Below, piece by piece: positions 36,494-45,105 of a DNA stretch of 64,000 bases. Position 1 is the first letter of the stretch, and each line of letters opens with the position of its first letter. A model generated the notes under the pieces. It saw nothing but the letters and a program-made list of their open reading frames with translations, searched no databases and was not told the DNA's origin. The position numbers and the translations under genes are program-made. The DNA lies in assembly GCA_964351745.1 (NCBI GenBank), contig CAYGPI010000004.1:1-64000 (forward strand), in the 5' to 3' direction. The stretch is from CAYNJF01 sp964351745 (lineage in GTDB: Bacteria > Pseudomonadota > Gammaproteobacteria > Berkiellales > Berkiellaceae).

Positions 36494-38367
36494 TTGAATC
36501 AAATATTGAAAATAAAAAAAATCAAAGGGAACAAAGTGAACACAGTGAACATGATAGTAACCAAGAGGTCCTAAACTGTTCCCAGGATGATACTGATACT
36601 GGGAACAATTTGAACACGAAGATTTCCTTATTACAAAACCCAGTCTGTCCAATTGAGATTGAGGTCATAGAGTTAGAGAAGTTAGATATAGTAAGGCCAT
36701 CTTTTATGTGTCATGTGAAGCCATTCAAAGTATACGGTCGCCAACATCGGCCAGGGGTATACTTCCACGGCCTTAAATCAGATAGCAAATATGAAGAATG
36801 GATTTGCTCACCTGTTGAAATTTTGGCCATAAGTTCTTCATTAGACTCAGATAACTTCGGAAGGTTGTTAAGGTTTATTAATCTAAATGGTCAATGGCAT
36901 GAAGTAGCGATACCAGTATCATTGCTTGGAGGAAGTCTTGATGAGCTGTGCAAGATACTATTGGACCGTGGCGTTTTATTGGACCTCAGTAAAAAAAAGC
37001 AGCTTGCTAATTACCTGATGCATACCAAGGTCAAAACAAATATTCTATCTACTTCAAATGTTGGATGGCATAAGAAGACTTTTGTTTTACCTAATGCAGT
37101 TATTGGTAATGAAGGTGTCACATTTCAATCAGAATATCTAGAGCATAATGATTTTAAGGCTCATGGGACTTTAGATGGGTGGCAAACAACTATTGGTAGG
37201 TTATGCCAAGGAAATGTTCCTTTAATGATTGCAGTTTCTACTGCGCTTGCAGGTCCTCTTCTTCGCTTGGTTAATAGACAAGGGTTCTGTATTCATATAG
37301 TGGGAGATTCTTCTTGCGGCAAGACAACAGTCATAGAAATTGCAGCATCTGTTTGGGGTTCTCCTGCTTTTGTTCGATCGTGGCGATCGACAAACAATGG
37401 TTTAGAAGGCATGGCTTCTTTAAGAAATGATACATGCCTTATATTGGATGAGATTGATGAAGTGCAGCCAAAAGAAGTTGGTAAAATGGCGTATATGATA
37501 GTAAATGGACAAGGGAAACAAAGAGCTAATAAATCAGGAAATACTCGCAAAATAAAGCGATGGTCCTTATCTGCATTGTCTACCGGTGAACGGAATCTTG
37601 AAACGATTATGAAAGAAGCCGGTGAACGTGCAAATTCAGGTCAGCTGGTTAGAGTATTAAGTTTACCAGCTATGAATGAACATGGAGTGTTTGACGATCT
37701 GCATGGATTTGAAAGTGGTCGTGCCTTAGCTGATTATTTGAAGCACGCTAGATCAGAAAATTATGGTTATCTTGGGCAAGCATTCCTTAAAAAACTAGTT
37801 AAAGATGGTCGTGATTTTTCAAAAGATTTTGAGGGGTATCTTCAGGTATTTACCTCTTTAGGTACATCAAGCCTTGAAACACGTGCAGCAGGCACCTTTG
37901 CTTTAGTCGCATTTGCTGGTGAGTTGGCCATTGAGTACGGACTACTGCCTTGGGAATCCAATAGTGCTAACCAAGCTGCGGCTATCGCCTTTAAACAATG
38001 GCAATATGAACAAGGCAATGAACTTACAGAGCATCAGAAAATACTTAAATTGGTCAGAAAATTTATATTGGCGCATGGTGATACCAGGTTTTCAAATATA
38101 GATGATGGAGATCTTGATAAGGTACCAAACCGTGCTGGTTGGTATAAGTATGACAATGTTCTTGGTAGTAAGATATTTCTCTTTACATCAGATGCTTTAG
38201 TAGAAGCAGGTGGTTATCAACTTAAGCGTATTAGCAAGGCGTTAAAAGAAGCTGGTTGGTTAGTAGAGTCTGGAAGTGATAAGCATTTATCGAAAAGGAC
38301 TAGAATACCACATAGTAAACAAAACATTGGTCTTTACTATGTTTATTTAGGAGATGTACCTGAATGA
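36490..38367 (+). CDS. DUF927 replicative helicase-like ATPase
   Basis: Product of 625 residues from ATG 36490, which overlaps the primase stop by 4 bp. The first 60 residues are low-complexity (EQSEHSEHDSNQE). The DUF927 domain follows, with P-loop GDSSCGKTTVIEIA near 285-300, Walker B LILDEIDEV and the downstream SALSTGER sensor region. The C-terminal 150 residues look like a DNA-binding winged helix region. With the toprim protein it forms a two-protein primase-helicase, the split equivalent of P4 alpha. Inverted GTTCCCAG repeats lie within its 5' end and just after its stop. Confidence 0.87.
   Translation: MIESNIENKKNQREQSEHSEHDSNQEVLNCSQDDTDTGNNLNTKISLLQNPVCPIEIEVIELEKLDIVRPSFMCHVKPFKVYGRQHRPGVYFHGLKSDSKYEEWICSPVEILAISSSLDSDNFGRLLRFINLNGQWHEVAIPVSLLGGSLDELCKILLDRGVLLDLSKKKQLANYLMHTKVKTNILSTSNVGWHKKTFVLPNAVIGNEGVTFQSEYLEHNDFKAHGTLDGWQTTIGRLCQGNVPLMIAVSTALAGPLLRLVNRQGFCIHIVGDSSCGKTTVIEIAASVWGSPAFVRSWRSTNNGLEGMASLRNDTCLILDEIDEVQPKEVGKMAYMIVNGQGKQRANKSGNTRKIKRWSLSALSTGERNLETIMKEAGERANSGQLVRVLSLPAMNEHGVFDDLHGFESGRALADYLKHARSENYGYLGQAFLKKLVKDGRDFSKDFEGYLQVFTSLGTSSLETRAAGTFALVAFAGELAIEYGLLPWESNSANQAAAIAFKQWQYEQGNELTEHQKILKLVRKFILAHGDTRFSNIDDGDLDKVPNRAGWYKYDNVLGSKIFLFTSDALVEAGGYQLKRISKALKEAGWLVESGSDKHLSKRTRIPHSKQNIGLYYVYLGDVPE
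36577..36607. repeat. GTTCCCAG inverted repeat in DUF927 gene
   Basis: TGTTCCCAG (36577-36585) and CTGGGAACA (36599-36607) are perfect nine-base arms 13 bases apart. The same motif recurs at 38395-38421 and 38467-38475. Confidence 0.6.
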
Positions 38368-38699
38368 GTGCTAAGGATAGTATCAGCCAATTTCGTTCCC
38401 AGTTACTAAATGACTGGGAACAGGATTTGAAACTACATTCTATTGATAAACATAGCATTATTGACTGTTCCCAGTGTTCCCACCAGTTAACAGTTAGTGA
38501 AGTTGAATATTTGATTAATTTCGTAAGTGATTGTTGTTTGTCTATCAATGCAGATCCTTTTCAAGTTATGGTCAAAATGCTAGCGTGTTGCGATAAGCAT
38601 CAAATCTGCAAGGGCATGGTAACAAAAGAAGAATTAATCGAATTTATTAACATGTGGCAGAGGGATGGACAGCCGATCGTAGCTGGGTTACCAGATTAA
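38364..38699 (+). CDS. Hypothetical protein of the element core, 111 aa
   Basis: Not recognised. Starts 4 bp inside the DUF927 stop (ATGA overlap), so it is translated with the primase-helicase. It has several Cys (CSQCSHQ, CCLS, CCDKHQIC) that might bind a metal, but no clear zinc-finger spacing. Its first 110 bases carry the GTTCCCAG repeats, so this stretch may serve as DNA site as well as coding sequence. Confidence 0.65.
   Translation: MSAKDSISQFRSQLLNDWEQDLKLHSIDKHSIIDCSQCSHQLTVSEVEYLINFVSDCCLSINADPFQVMVKMLACCDKHQICKGMVTKEELIEFINMWQRDGQPIVAGLPD
38395..38421. repeat. GTTCCCAGT inverted repeat in the following gene
   Basis: GTTCCCAGT (38395-38403) and ACTGGGAAC (38413-38421) pair perfectly around nine bases. 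A further GTTCCCAGT (38467-38475) is followed at once by GTTCCCACC. The clustering near the replication genes suggests binding sites, possibly an origin. Confidence 0.6.
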
Positions 38700-38772
38700 G
38701 CATTTAGTTGGGATTCGCATTTAGGATGTATTAACATATCCTGTAATAACAGGTTTAACAGGCTCTTATTTC

Positions 38773-39087
38773 ATGCCAAAAAGCGATACACAGTTCCAAA
38801 GGGGGCGAAGTGGTAACCCAAAGGGGCGCCCAAAGGGAAGCCGTACAAAACTTTCAGAAAACCTTATGAAGGACTTGGTTGATGACTGGAAGAAGCATGG
38901 AAAGGATGTGATACAGGCTTTGCGCGAGACTCAACCTTCAACTTATTTGAAGATTGTTGCTGGCTTGGTGCCAAAAGATGACAAGGCAACGTTGGAAGTT
39001 AAGCCTAAGGCAATGATTTCATCAGACATAGCAACAGTTGAGAAAAATATTGAAGAAATAATGAATAATATTGGACTGGGGAATTAG
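38773..39087 (+). CDS. DUF5681-domain protein
   Basis: Protein of 104 residues with the DUF5681 opening QFQRGRSGNPKGRPKGSRTK, a Gly/Arg/Lys-rich DNA-contacting segment often found in phage and integrative elements beside terminase small subunits or regulators. The rest is helical with an acidic C-terminus. Function is unknown; packaging or DNA-binding roles are suggested by family context only. Last gene of the core before the cargo. Confidence 0.8.
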   Translation: MPKSDTQFQRGRSGNPKGRPKGSRTKLSENLMKDLVDDWKKHGKDVIQALRETQPSTYLKIVAGLVPKDDKATLEVKPKAMISSDIATVEKNIEEIMNNIGLGN

Positions 39088-39190
39088 AAGAGCACAAGCG
39101 TGAATGTGCACCAGTTTTTTTGTAAAGAATTTCTCTATATAAACTAAAATTTAGTTACTTACTAACTGATTTTGGCACAGATAAATCTTT

Positions 39191-41116
39191 ATGGATAACT
39201 GGATATTCACTAATGCCCTAAGTAGGGAAGATATAAAATCCTTAAAATTAGAACTAAACGATCTTAGTTTTGAACAACGAAAGAATAAAAGAACAGAAAT
39301 TACAGAAGCTATCAAAGCTGATAATTCAGCCAAACTGGTTATTTTGTCAGGGCCAGGGACTGGTAAATCATTTCTTTTTTTTGAAAAAATAGACACAATT
39401 ATTTCAAATAATCCAAATGCCAAAATACTAATCACTACATTTGTAAGAAAATTAGCAGATGAGCTTCAGAAAAAAATTGATGATAAGTCTGAGTTAAAGG
39501 GAAAAGTTGAATCTCGAACACTACACTCATTTGCCCATAATCTTTTGCTTAATACCCAGGATTACTCAAATATATCTAACATCTATGATCATGAAATTTT
39601 ACAAGTGATTTGGTCAGATATTTTGAGAGTTAATGTTCTGGATGAAAAACAATACAACTACTCTGTTTATGAACATTTCCTACATGATGCGAAATTGCAG
39701 GAAGCCTGTGATTCCGATGTTAATTGGAACACTTTAAATAATACTTATATAGAAATGATTAAATGGTTTGATGCTTATAGTTATGAGGATCAAATAAGAT
39801 TAACTGTAGATCTAATTGAAAGAAATACAATTCAATGTCCTAACTATGATTTTATTATTGTGGATGAGTTTCAAGATTTTAACAGATCAGAAAAACAATT
39901 AATTGACGCCATTGCAAACAATGCAAAGCATTCACTTTTTGTAGGTGATGATGACCAAGTTTTATATGATACGTTAAGAAAATCTCACAAAGAATACATA
40001 CGAGAATTATATAAAAGTGGTGAATATAACAAAGCCATTTTACCTTTCTGCGGTAGATGCTCATCAAATATTGTAAAGGCTTCAAACTTTTTCCTTGAAA
40101 AGCAATCCAAGCAGGATAATGAAAGAGTTGAGAAAGTGTTTTTGCCAATAAATCCTAATGATAAAGCAAAAAAAGTAAAGGCGTTAACATGTTATAATAT
40201 ACATTCTGCGTTAGCCTATTTGACACAGTTTCTAAAGGATAATGAACTTTCGATACGAGAGGTCGATGAAAAGCTAAAGAATAATCAAAAAGTAGATCCC
40301 TTTTTATTTGTTATTACACCAGAAATAAAACCATCAAGTAACTTTATTAAAAAATTTGAAAAGATTAGAGAGAAAATAGAAGAACAGCAACATGTTGCAC
40401 CACATTTACTCTCATTCACATATAAATTAATTATGAGCTATTTAGAACTATATGATAATCCTAGTAATAACCTACTTTTTAGAAAGATACTTCATGAACA
40501 TAATGTACCAGAGGCTTTTGAGATAGTTAGAAGCGCATTTCAGGAGAGTGCAGCTGTCTATAAAAGATCGGATGAGGTTATAAGTGATATTATAGATAGG
40601 TCTAGGCAAATACATGAAATTTTCGAGGATATAGGTTTAGATAACCCTGAAGGTCTATCCGAGAAGTATTCTGAGCTTGATTTTATAAAGAAATATATGC
40701 TTGAAAAGAAAGAGAATAAGGATAGATTAGAGATTGAGATTTTATCTTATAAGTTTTCGGAACAACTTAAATCCTCTAGCTCCCTAAATGCGATAGAGCT
40801 ATTAACATATCAAGGATGTAAAGGTTTAAGTGCCGAGCATGTCATTATTCTAGGTTTTGATGATGTTAATATGAGTAATGTTACACCTAACTCTTTTTAT
40901 GTTGCGATGACTCGAGCTAAGCAATCACTATGTCTTTTAACGACAAGATTAATTCGTGGGGCTAGAGTCCCTAATCAATTTTTAGATGATCTCCCCAGTG
41001 ATATTGAATTTTCTATTTTTACTAAAAAAGAGGGTGAGGTTAAATATGAGAATAAAAGCAAATTTGATGCAAAAATCAAAGTTTGGAATGATGTTTTAGA
41101 GCGAAGGAAAAGATAG
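39191..41116 (+). CDS. UvrD/Rep-like superfamily 1 helicase (cargo)
   Basis: Protein of 641 residues. Motif I is LSGPGTGKSFLF near residue 55; motif Ia region ITTFVRKLADEL; motif II IIVDEFQDFN near 222; motif III VGDDDQVLYD; motif V/VI LTYQGCKGLSAEHVII and FYVAMTRAKQSLCLL near 555-590. It lacks a RecB-type nuclease domain and is shorter than UvrD or Rep. It is visibly AT-rich compared with the chromosome. A GTG-started DUF2971 gene follows after two bases, so the two proteins are likely co-translated and work together. UvrD-like helicases recur in anti-phage systems such as Gabija, but no OLD-type partner is here. Confidence 0.85.
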   Translation: MDNWIFTNALSREDIKSLKLELNDLSFEQRKNKRTEITEAIKADNSAKLVILSGPGTGKSFLFFEKIDTIISNNPNAKILITTFVRKLADELQKKIDDKSELKGKVESRTLHSFAHNLLLNTQDYSNISNIYDHEILQVIWSDILRVNVLDEKQYNYSVYEHFLHDAKLQEACDSDVNWNTLNNTYIEMIKWFDAYSYEDQIRLTVDLIERNTIQCPNYDFIIVDEFQDFNRSEKQLIDAIANNAKHSLFVGDDDQVLYDTLRKSHKEYIRELYKSGEYNKAILPFCGRCSSNIVKASNFFLEKQSKQDNERVEKVFLPINPNDKAKKVKALTCYNIHSALAYLTQFLKDNELSIREVDEKLKNNQKVDPFLFVITPEIKPSSNFIKKFEKIREKIEEQQHVAPHLLSFTYKLIMSYLELYDNPSNNLLFRKILHEHNVPEAFEIVRSAFQESAAVYKRSDEVISDIIDRSRQIHEIFEDIGLDNPEGLSEKYSELDFIKKYMLEKKENKDRLEIEILSYKFSEQLKSSSSLNAIELLTYQGCKGLSAEHVIILGFDDVNMSNVTPNSFYVAMTRAKQSLCLLTTRLIRGARVPNQFLDDLPSDIEFSIFTKKEGEVKYENKSKFDAKIKVWNDVLERRKR

Positions 41117-41118
41117 TA

Positions 41119-41883
41119 GTGTGTGTTCCAGACATATTATATAAATATAAACCTATTAGAAGTACTGAAAGTCATAATATTAATGAGTTTACTCAAAATC
41201 TTGTTTTAAATGGACAGTTATATTTTTCGAGATTTAGTGAATTAAGTGATCCGAATGAAGCAATATTTGATTACTCTTCAACAGTGGATATAACTGTTAC
41301 GGAGCACGAAATTAACCAATTTCCAAATCATCAAAGGATCTCAAATTTAGGTAATGGAATGATTCATATTCAAGTTGATGGTCGATCGGGTGCTGTTCAT
41401 GTGAGGAATAGAATAGATCAAATGTATGGAATCCTATGTTTAACTGCAAATAACACAAGTCCATTAATGTTTGATTATTATGCACAAGGTCACAAAGGAA
41501 TTTGTATTGGGTTTGAATGGAAAAGGTTTGGTATACTATGGCGTGGGACAGATCAACATCAACAACCCATGAAAATTAAGTACATTAAAAAGCCCCCAAT
41601 TATAGATATATCTAGAGCGGGCAACTTTGAGGAAGTATTTTACTCTAAGTGGCGAGAGTATAAGCATGAGCAAGAATATCGATTAACTTACAGTCACGGG
41701 ATTTTCCCAAACACACAAAATGTATTAAACGCTATAAAAGAAATAATTTTTGGCATAAGCGTATCTGAGCAGGATAAAGAAATGATAATGCAATGGGCAC
41801 GCAAATCTAATTTAGATATTCAGTTTTATGAAGCACATTTAAAGCCAAAGTCATATAATATATATATTAAGCCAACTGATTAG
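41119..41883 (+). CDS. DUF2971-domain protein (cargo)
   Basis: Protein of 254 residues starting with GTG two bases after the helicase stop. DUF2971 features are visible: LYKYKPI, LYFSRFSELSDPNEA, YGILCLTANNTSPLMFDYYAQGHKGICIGF, IKYIKKPP, and KWREYKHEQEYRL. The biochemical role of DUF2971 is not established to my knowledge; family members are frequent in accessory and defence regions. It ends 80 bases before the convergent nuclease gene. Confidence 0.85.
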   Translation: MCVPDILYKYKPIRSTESHNINEFTQNLVLNGQLYFSRFSELSDPNEAIFDYSSTVDITVTEHEINQFPNHQRISNLGNGMIHIQVDGRSGAVHVRNRIDQMYGILCLTANNTSPLMFDYYAQGHKGICIGFEWKRFGILWRGTDQHQQPMKIKYIKKPPIIDISRAGNFEEVFYSKWREYKHEQEYRLTYSHGIFPNTQNVLNAIKEIIFGISVSEQDKEMIMQWARKSNLDIQFYEAHLKPKSYNIYIKPTD

Positions 41884-41962
41884 TTTTTTAAGAATTAGAG
41901 TTAAGAAGTGAATGAACATATAAACTAGCATAAGGGAATCTTTTGAGCGTGGCGAGTCTTAT

Positions 41963-44152
41963 CTATTTGTTGGCTTGATTGCAACGCCCACACCATCTTT
42001 TTTTATATAAAATACCGTCGGCTCGCGCATCCCAAACATGCCCATTTTTGCAAACAAACTTCAGCTTAGCCCTAGAACTTGTGTATTCAGTTGAAAGGCA
42101 CTTACCACCATGGTTTCTAGCAAATTCATGAAAGAAATCGATAGAGTATTTTCTAGAGTTGTTACGGGCACAATGAGGGCAGCCAGATTTATTTTTTGTT
42201 CGGTTATAGATGGTAGCCTGCCATGTGTGATTGTTTTTGCATCTCCACCATACTTTCTTGCCAACGTAAGGAGTAAATTCTGATGGGTTAAGCCCTTTGT
42301 TTAATGCTGCATCCCACTCGACCAATATTTCAGGGTAGGCAACAGCTAAATTATTTGTTTCTGAGGCAAATCTTCCATAGCAAAATGGACATCCACTCCC
42401 TTGCGTTCTACTGCTAGGGGCTATTTGCCATTCATGCCCATATTTACACTTCCACCAATATTTTTGGTTTGATTTTGGGTATACATCTTCAGGCCGTATA
42501 TCCCCATTTCTTTCTTGGTGCCATTCAGGTACAAGCTCAGGGTAAATGGCGGCCAAGTTGTTTTCACTAGGTGCAGCCCGTAATGTACATTTTTGGCACC
42601 CTGAACTTCGAAATGTGCGTTGTTGAATAACAGATTTCCATGTATGCCCACGTTTACACCTCCACCAAACTGATTTATTGGCAGATGGCCCAAAATGCTT
42701 AGGAGTTAATGGGGCATTTAAATCGTATGCCCATTCAGAGGCAAGCTCTGGATTTTTTTCAGCAAGCGATCGACCTGGCGGTGGGGCTGGTAGATTAGCA
42801 ACAATTTTTCTATATAGTTTTTCATTTGCTAGAGAGTTTTTGCTTAAATAGCGGTTGAGTTTGTCACGCTCATTTTGATTTAGATCTGCATATTTAAGTA
42901 TTTGCTGTACCAATTTTGAAATTATTGGTAAAGCATTATCTGACCACTTAAAGTTGATATCTCGCTCGCTTAATAGGGGTAGTCCAACCTCTCTTAGGCG
43001 AAAAAGCTGAATGCCCTTCTTATTGAACAATTTTGATTTTATTGTATCTGCCTCAGGCCGTTTCTGGTGCCAATATACGCCATCTACTTCAATTCCAATA
43101 TTTTTATCTTTAATTAAGATGTCACACTCATAACCTTCTATTTTTTCTTGCCAAGAAACATTTGAAAAGAGAGAGTGTATTTCTGAGTAAACTGAAATTT
43201 CAATTCTGGATGTTTGAAGGGAGCATTTAGGACAACCTGTACTAGCATTAACTCTAGTTCCTACAGTTGCTTGCCATTCGTGGTCATGCTTACAAGTCCA
43301 CCAAACTTTCGTTCCACCGCCTGCAATAACATCATAAGGTGTCAGAGTTTTGTTCTTAGTAGGATGCCAGTCTTGAGCAATATCGGGTCGGACATGAGCG
43401 AGGCTGTTGTCATTGCCGAGCTTACGATTATTGCAATATGGGCATGACCCCCTGGATTGCTTTCTAGTTCGGTTTTGAATAGTGGCTTCCCAAGAATGAC
43501 CTTTTTTACATTTCCACCATACTTTTAGATTAACTCTTGGCGATAGCTTATTAAGATCTAGGAATTTATTCTTTCTTGGGTCTAGTTCACTTACTAAGTA
43601 AGGGTGTTCAGTTGCAAAGTTCCTATCTTTCGTTGGTCTTTGGCCTGCACAGAAAGGGCAGCCACATCCACGATTACGGCTATTGATGACCGCTGCCCAC
43701 TCATGGTTATTTGAGCACAGCCACCATACTTTTATTCCTGAGCCACGTGAGACATCATTGGGGGTTAAAGGGAGGTTTTTAGTTGGATGCCACTCTTTTG
43801 CCAACTTTGGGTTTTCTGTTTGCAAGGTGTCAGTTCTTTTAACAAGGCCCAGAGCTTGTTCAATTGAGCGTCCTTTTTGCAACATTTCAATGACGTGTGT
43901 ATAAGCTCGATTATAATATTTTGCAGCTTCTTTTATATTCTTAAATTTTCGGCTCTTTACCTGGACTGGAATACCAGGAGTTTTAGAGGCAAAACTTGGG
44001 GGTGGTTCAAGGCCTACAGCTTGCTCAGCAGTCCAACCTTTTGAAAGGCGATAATCAACAGTGTTGCGTGATTTACCAAATGCTTTTGCTGCACTTTCAA
44101 GTGAGTCGTATTCTTTATCTTTAATGATTATTTTTCTTTTCTTTAATTGCAT
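41963..44152 (-). CDS. Multi-zinc-ribbon protein with PD-(D/E)XK nuclease domain (cargo)
   Basis: Protein of 729 residues with a striking layout. Residues about 8-48 and 63-103 are two IENR/NUMOD-like helix-turn-helix repeats (SLESAAKAFGKSRNTVDYRL, then NIKEAAKYYNRAYTHVIEML). Three treble-clef zinc ribbons follow (about 111-310), each with VWW-C-x(4)-H-x-W and a closing CPxC. A Vsr/DUF559-like PD-(D/E)XK domain spans about 315-415 (YECDILIKDKNIGIEVDG, YWHQ, GIQLFRLRE). Then come three more complete ribbons (466-655) and a shorter seventh one. The nuclease plus seven DNA-binding modules suggests site-specific or structure-specific DNA cleavage. It is 15 bp downstream of a membrane-protein gene in the same operon. 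Confidence 0.85.
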   Translation of the reverse strand: MQLKKRKIIIKDKEYDSLESAAKAFGKSRNTVDYRLSKGWTAEQAVGLEPPPSFASKTPGIPVQVKSRKFKNIKEAAKYYNRAYTHVIEMLQKGRSIEQALGLVKRTDTLQTENPKLAKEWHPTKNLPLTPNDVSRGSGIKVWWLCSNNHEWAAVINSRNRGCGCPFCAGQRPTKDRNFATEHPYLVSELDPRKNKFLDLNKLSPRVNLKVWWKCKKGHSWEATIQNRTRKQSRGSCPYCNNRKLGNDNSLAHVRPDIAQDWHPTKNKTLTPYDVIAGGGTKVWWTCKHDHEWQATVGTRVNASTGCPKCSLQTSRIEISVYSEIHSLFSNVSWQEKIEGYECDILIKDKNIGIEVDGVYWHQKRPEADTIKSKLFNKKGIQLFRLREVGLPLLSERDINFKWSDNALPIISKLVQQILKYADLNQNERDKLNRYLSKNSLANEKLYRKIVANLPAPPPGRSLAEKNPELASEWAYDLNAPLTPKHFGPSANKSVWWRCKRGHTWKSVIQQRTFRSSGCQKCTLRAAPSENNLAAIYPELVPEWHQERNGDIRPEDVYPKSNQKYWWKCKYGHEWQIAPSSRTQGSGCPFCYGRFASETNNLAVAYPEILVEWDAALNKGLNPSEFTPYVGKKVWWRCKNNHTWQATIYNRTKNKSGCPHCARNNSRKYSIDFFHEFARNHGGKCLSTEYTSSRAKLKFVCKNGHVWDARADGILYKKRWCGRCNQANK

Positions 44153-44167
44153 GGTCTAAGTAAGAGG

Positions 44168-44752
44168 TTAATTTTTACTACTGGCTGATTTAATTTGCTT
44201 AATAAATACGTCTACTTTTCGCCACAAAATGGTCCAATATGTTTTATCAAATATTCTAGGGGCGTTTTCTATCTGATTTTTTTCATTTTTGATCCAAGCA
44301 ATTATCTCGTTAGAGAGTAAAGGCCCTTTTTTTGCTGCATTTGTAATTTTAACTACAGCCTGGGAATAAAATTCATCCCTACCTTGCGGATTGTTAATAG
44401 CTTCACCGATTGGGCGAAATGCCAATAAAATTTCATCTTGCAATAACTTAACTTTTGTAATAAGTTCATCTGGTGCATTTAAATAATATTCTAAAAGTAT
44501 CATTGTTCTAGAAAATGGTTGTTCTGGGATTTTAGGTATGGAGGATACGGCTTTAGTGGTTTGGGCAATAACCATTACCATGTGAGTTGGCATGTGAGTA
44601 CTGTATTCGTCAATTTTTCTTGCCAATAAATAAGTTTCTTCTAAATTTTGAAGACGCGCGTCGCATTTTCTTTTGTTAGTATTTAAAAATTGAGAAAAAG
44701 CTGGAGCTAGCATTGAGCCAATAAGAGCAGGTACTAAGATTTCAAAAAACAT
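44168..44752 (-). CDS. Membrane-anchored helical protein (cargo), unknown function
   Basis: Protein of 194 residues. One hydrophobic segment at residues 3-22 (FEILVPALIGSMLAPAFSQF) would anchor it, with the rest helical and soluble, probably cytoplasmic. No known domain is recognised. First gene of a two-gene minus-strand operon with the zinc-ribbon nuclease. The layout (anchor plus nuclease) recalls membrane sensor/effector pairs, but that is inference. Confidence 0.7.
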   Translation of the reverse strand: MFFEILVPALIGSMLAPAFSQFLNTNKRKCDARLQNLEETYLLARKIDEYSTHMPTHMVMVIAQTTKAVSSIPKIPEQPFSRTMILLEYYLNAPDELITKVKLLQDEILLAFRPIGEAINNPQGRDEFYSQAVVKITNAAKKGPLLSNEIIAWIKNEKNQIENAPRIFDKTYWTILWRKVDVFIKQIKSASSKN

Positions 44753-45008
44753 CTATCAAAACCTTGTTGCGGAATTTTTGTGATTGTTATATTTTAGGCG
44801 AATTACTATACAACATACATAGATTATGGGCAATGGAAGTTCCGTGTGTAATCAAATTTCCTGAGTTGGCTAAATTTTAAAGGTCTCGAATCCGCCACCT
44901 TTAAAAAATAATTTACTAGCAACATCTTTTGGGTACAACGTTAGTTATAACGACTATTCAACTACAAATATAAATCGTATAAAATCAATTGGTTAAACTC
45001 TATATTCA
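44753..45008. other. Right-end spacer of the element
   Basis: AT-rich spacer holding the presumed minus-strand promoter of the nuclease operon. A tRNA-like scrap, TCGAATCCGCCACC at 44885-44898, may be an old fragment. No gene seen. Confidence 0.5.
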
Positions 45009-45027
45009 ATCCCACTCGCGCCTACCA
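45009..45027 (+). repeat. attR core
   Basis: Second copy of ATCCCACTCGCGCCTACCA, identical to the tRNA-Val 3' end at 33289-33307. It marks the right boundary of the integrated element. Confidence 0.9.
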
Positions 45028-45105
45028 GTTTCCTTGTAACTATTAAACTTTAAATCCTTCCTGATCAATTTCATTGGGTCTCCACCAACAAGGGGGGCAC
45101 TTTCA

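Larger units (their letters stand above)
33308..45027 (+). mobile_element. Integrated satellite-like element at tRNA-Val, about 11.7 kb
   Basis: Bounded by a 19-bp exact direct repeat, with the integrase gene next to the tRNA. Core genes are a P4-type integrase, a small unknown, AlpA, a toprim primase, a DUF927 helicase, a small unknown and a DUF5681 protein. Cargo is a helicase/DUF2971 pair and a convergent nuclease/membrane-protein pair. No capsid, tail, portal, conjugation or relaxase genes are present, so it is likely a phage satellite or other helper-dependent element that can replicate itself. Cargo genes look more AT-rich than the flanking chromosome. Confidence 0.88.
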
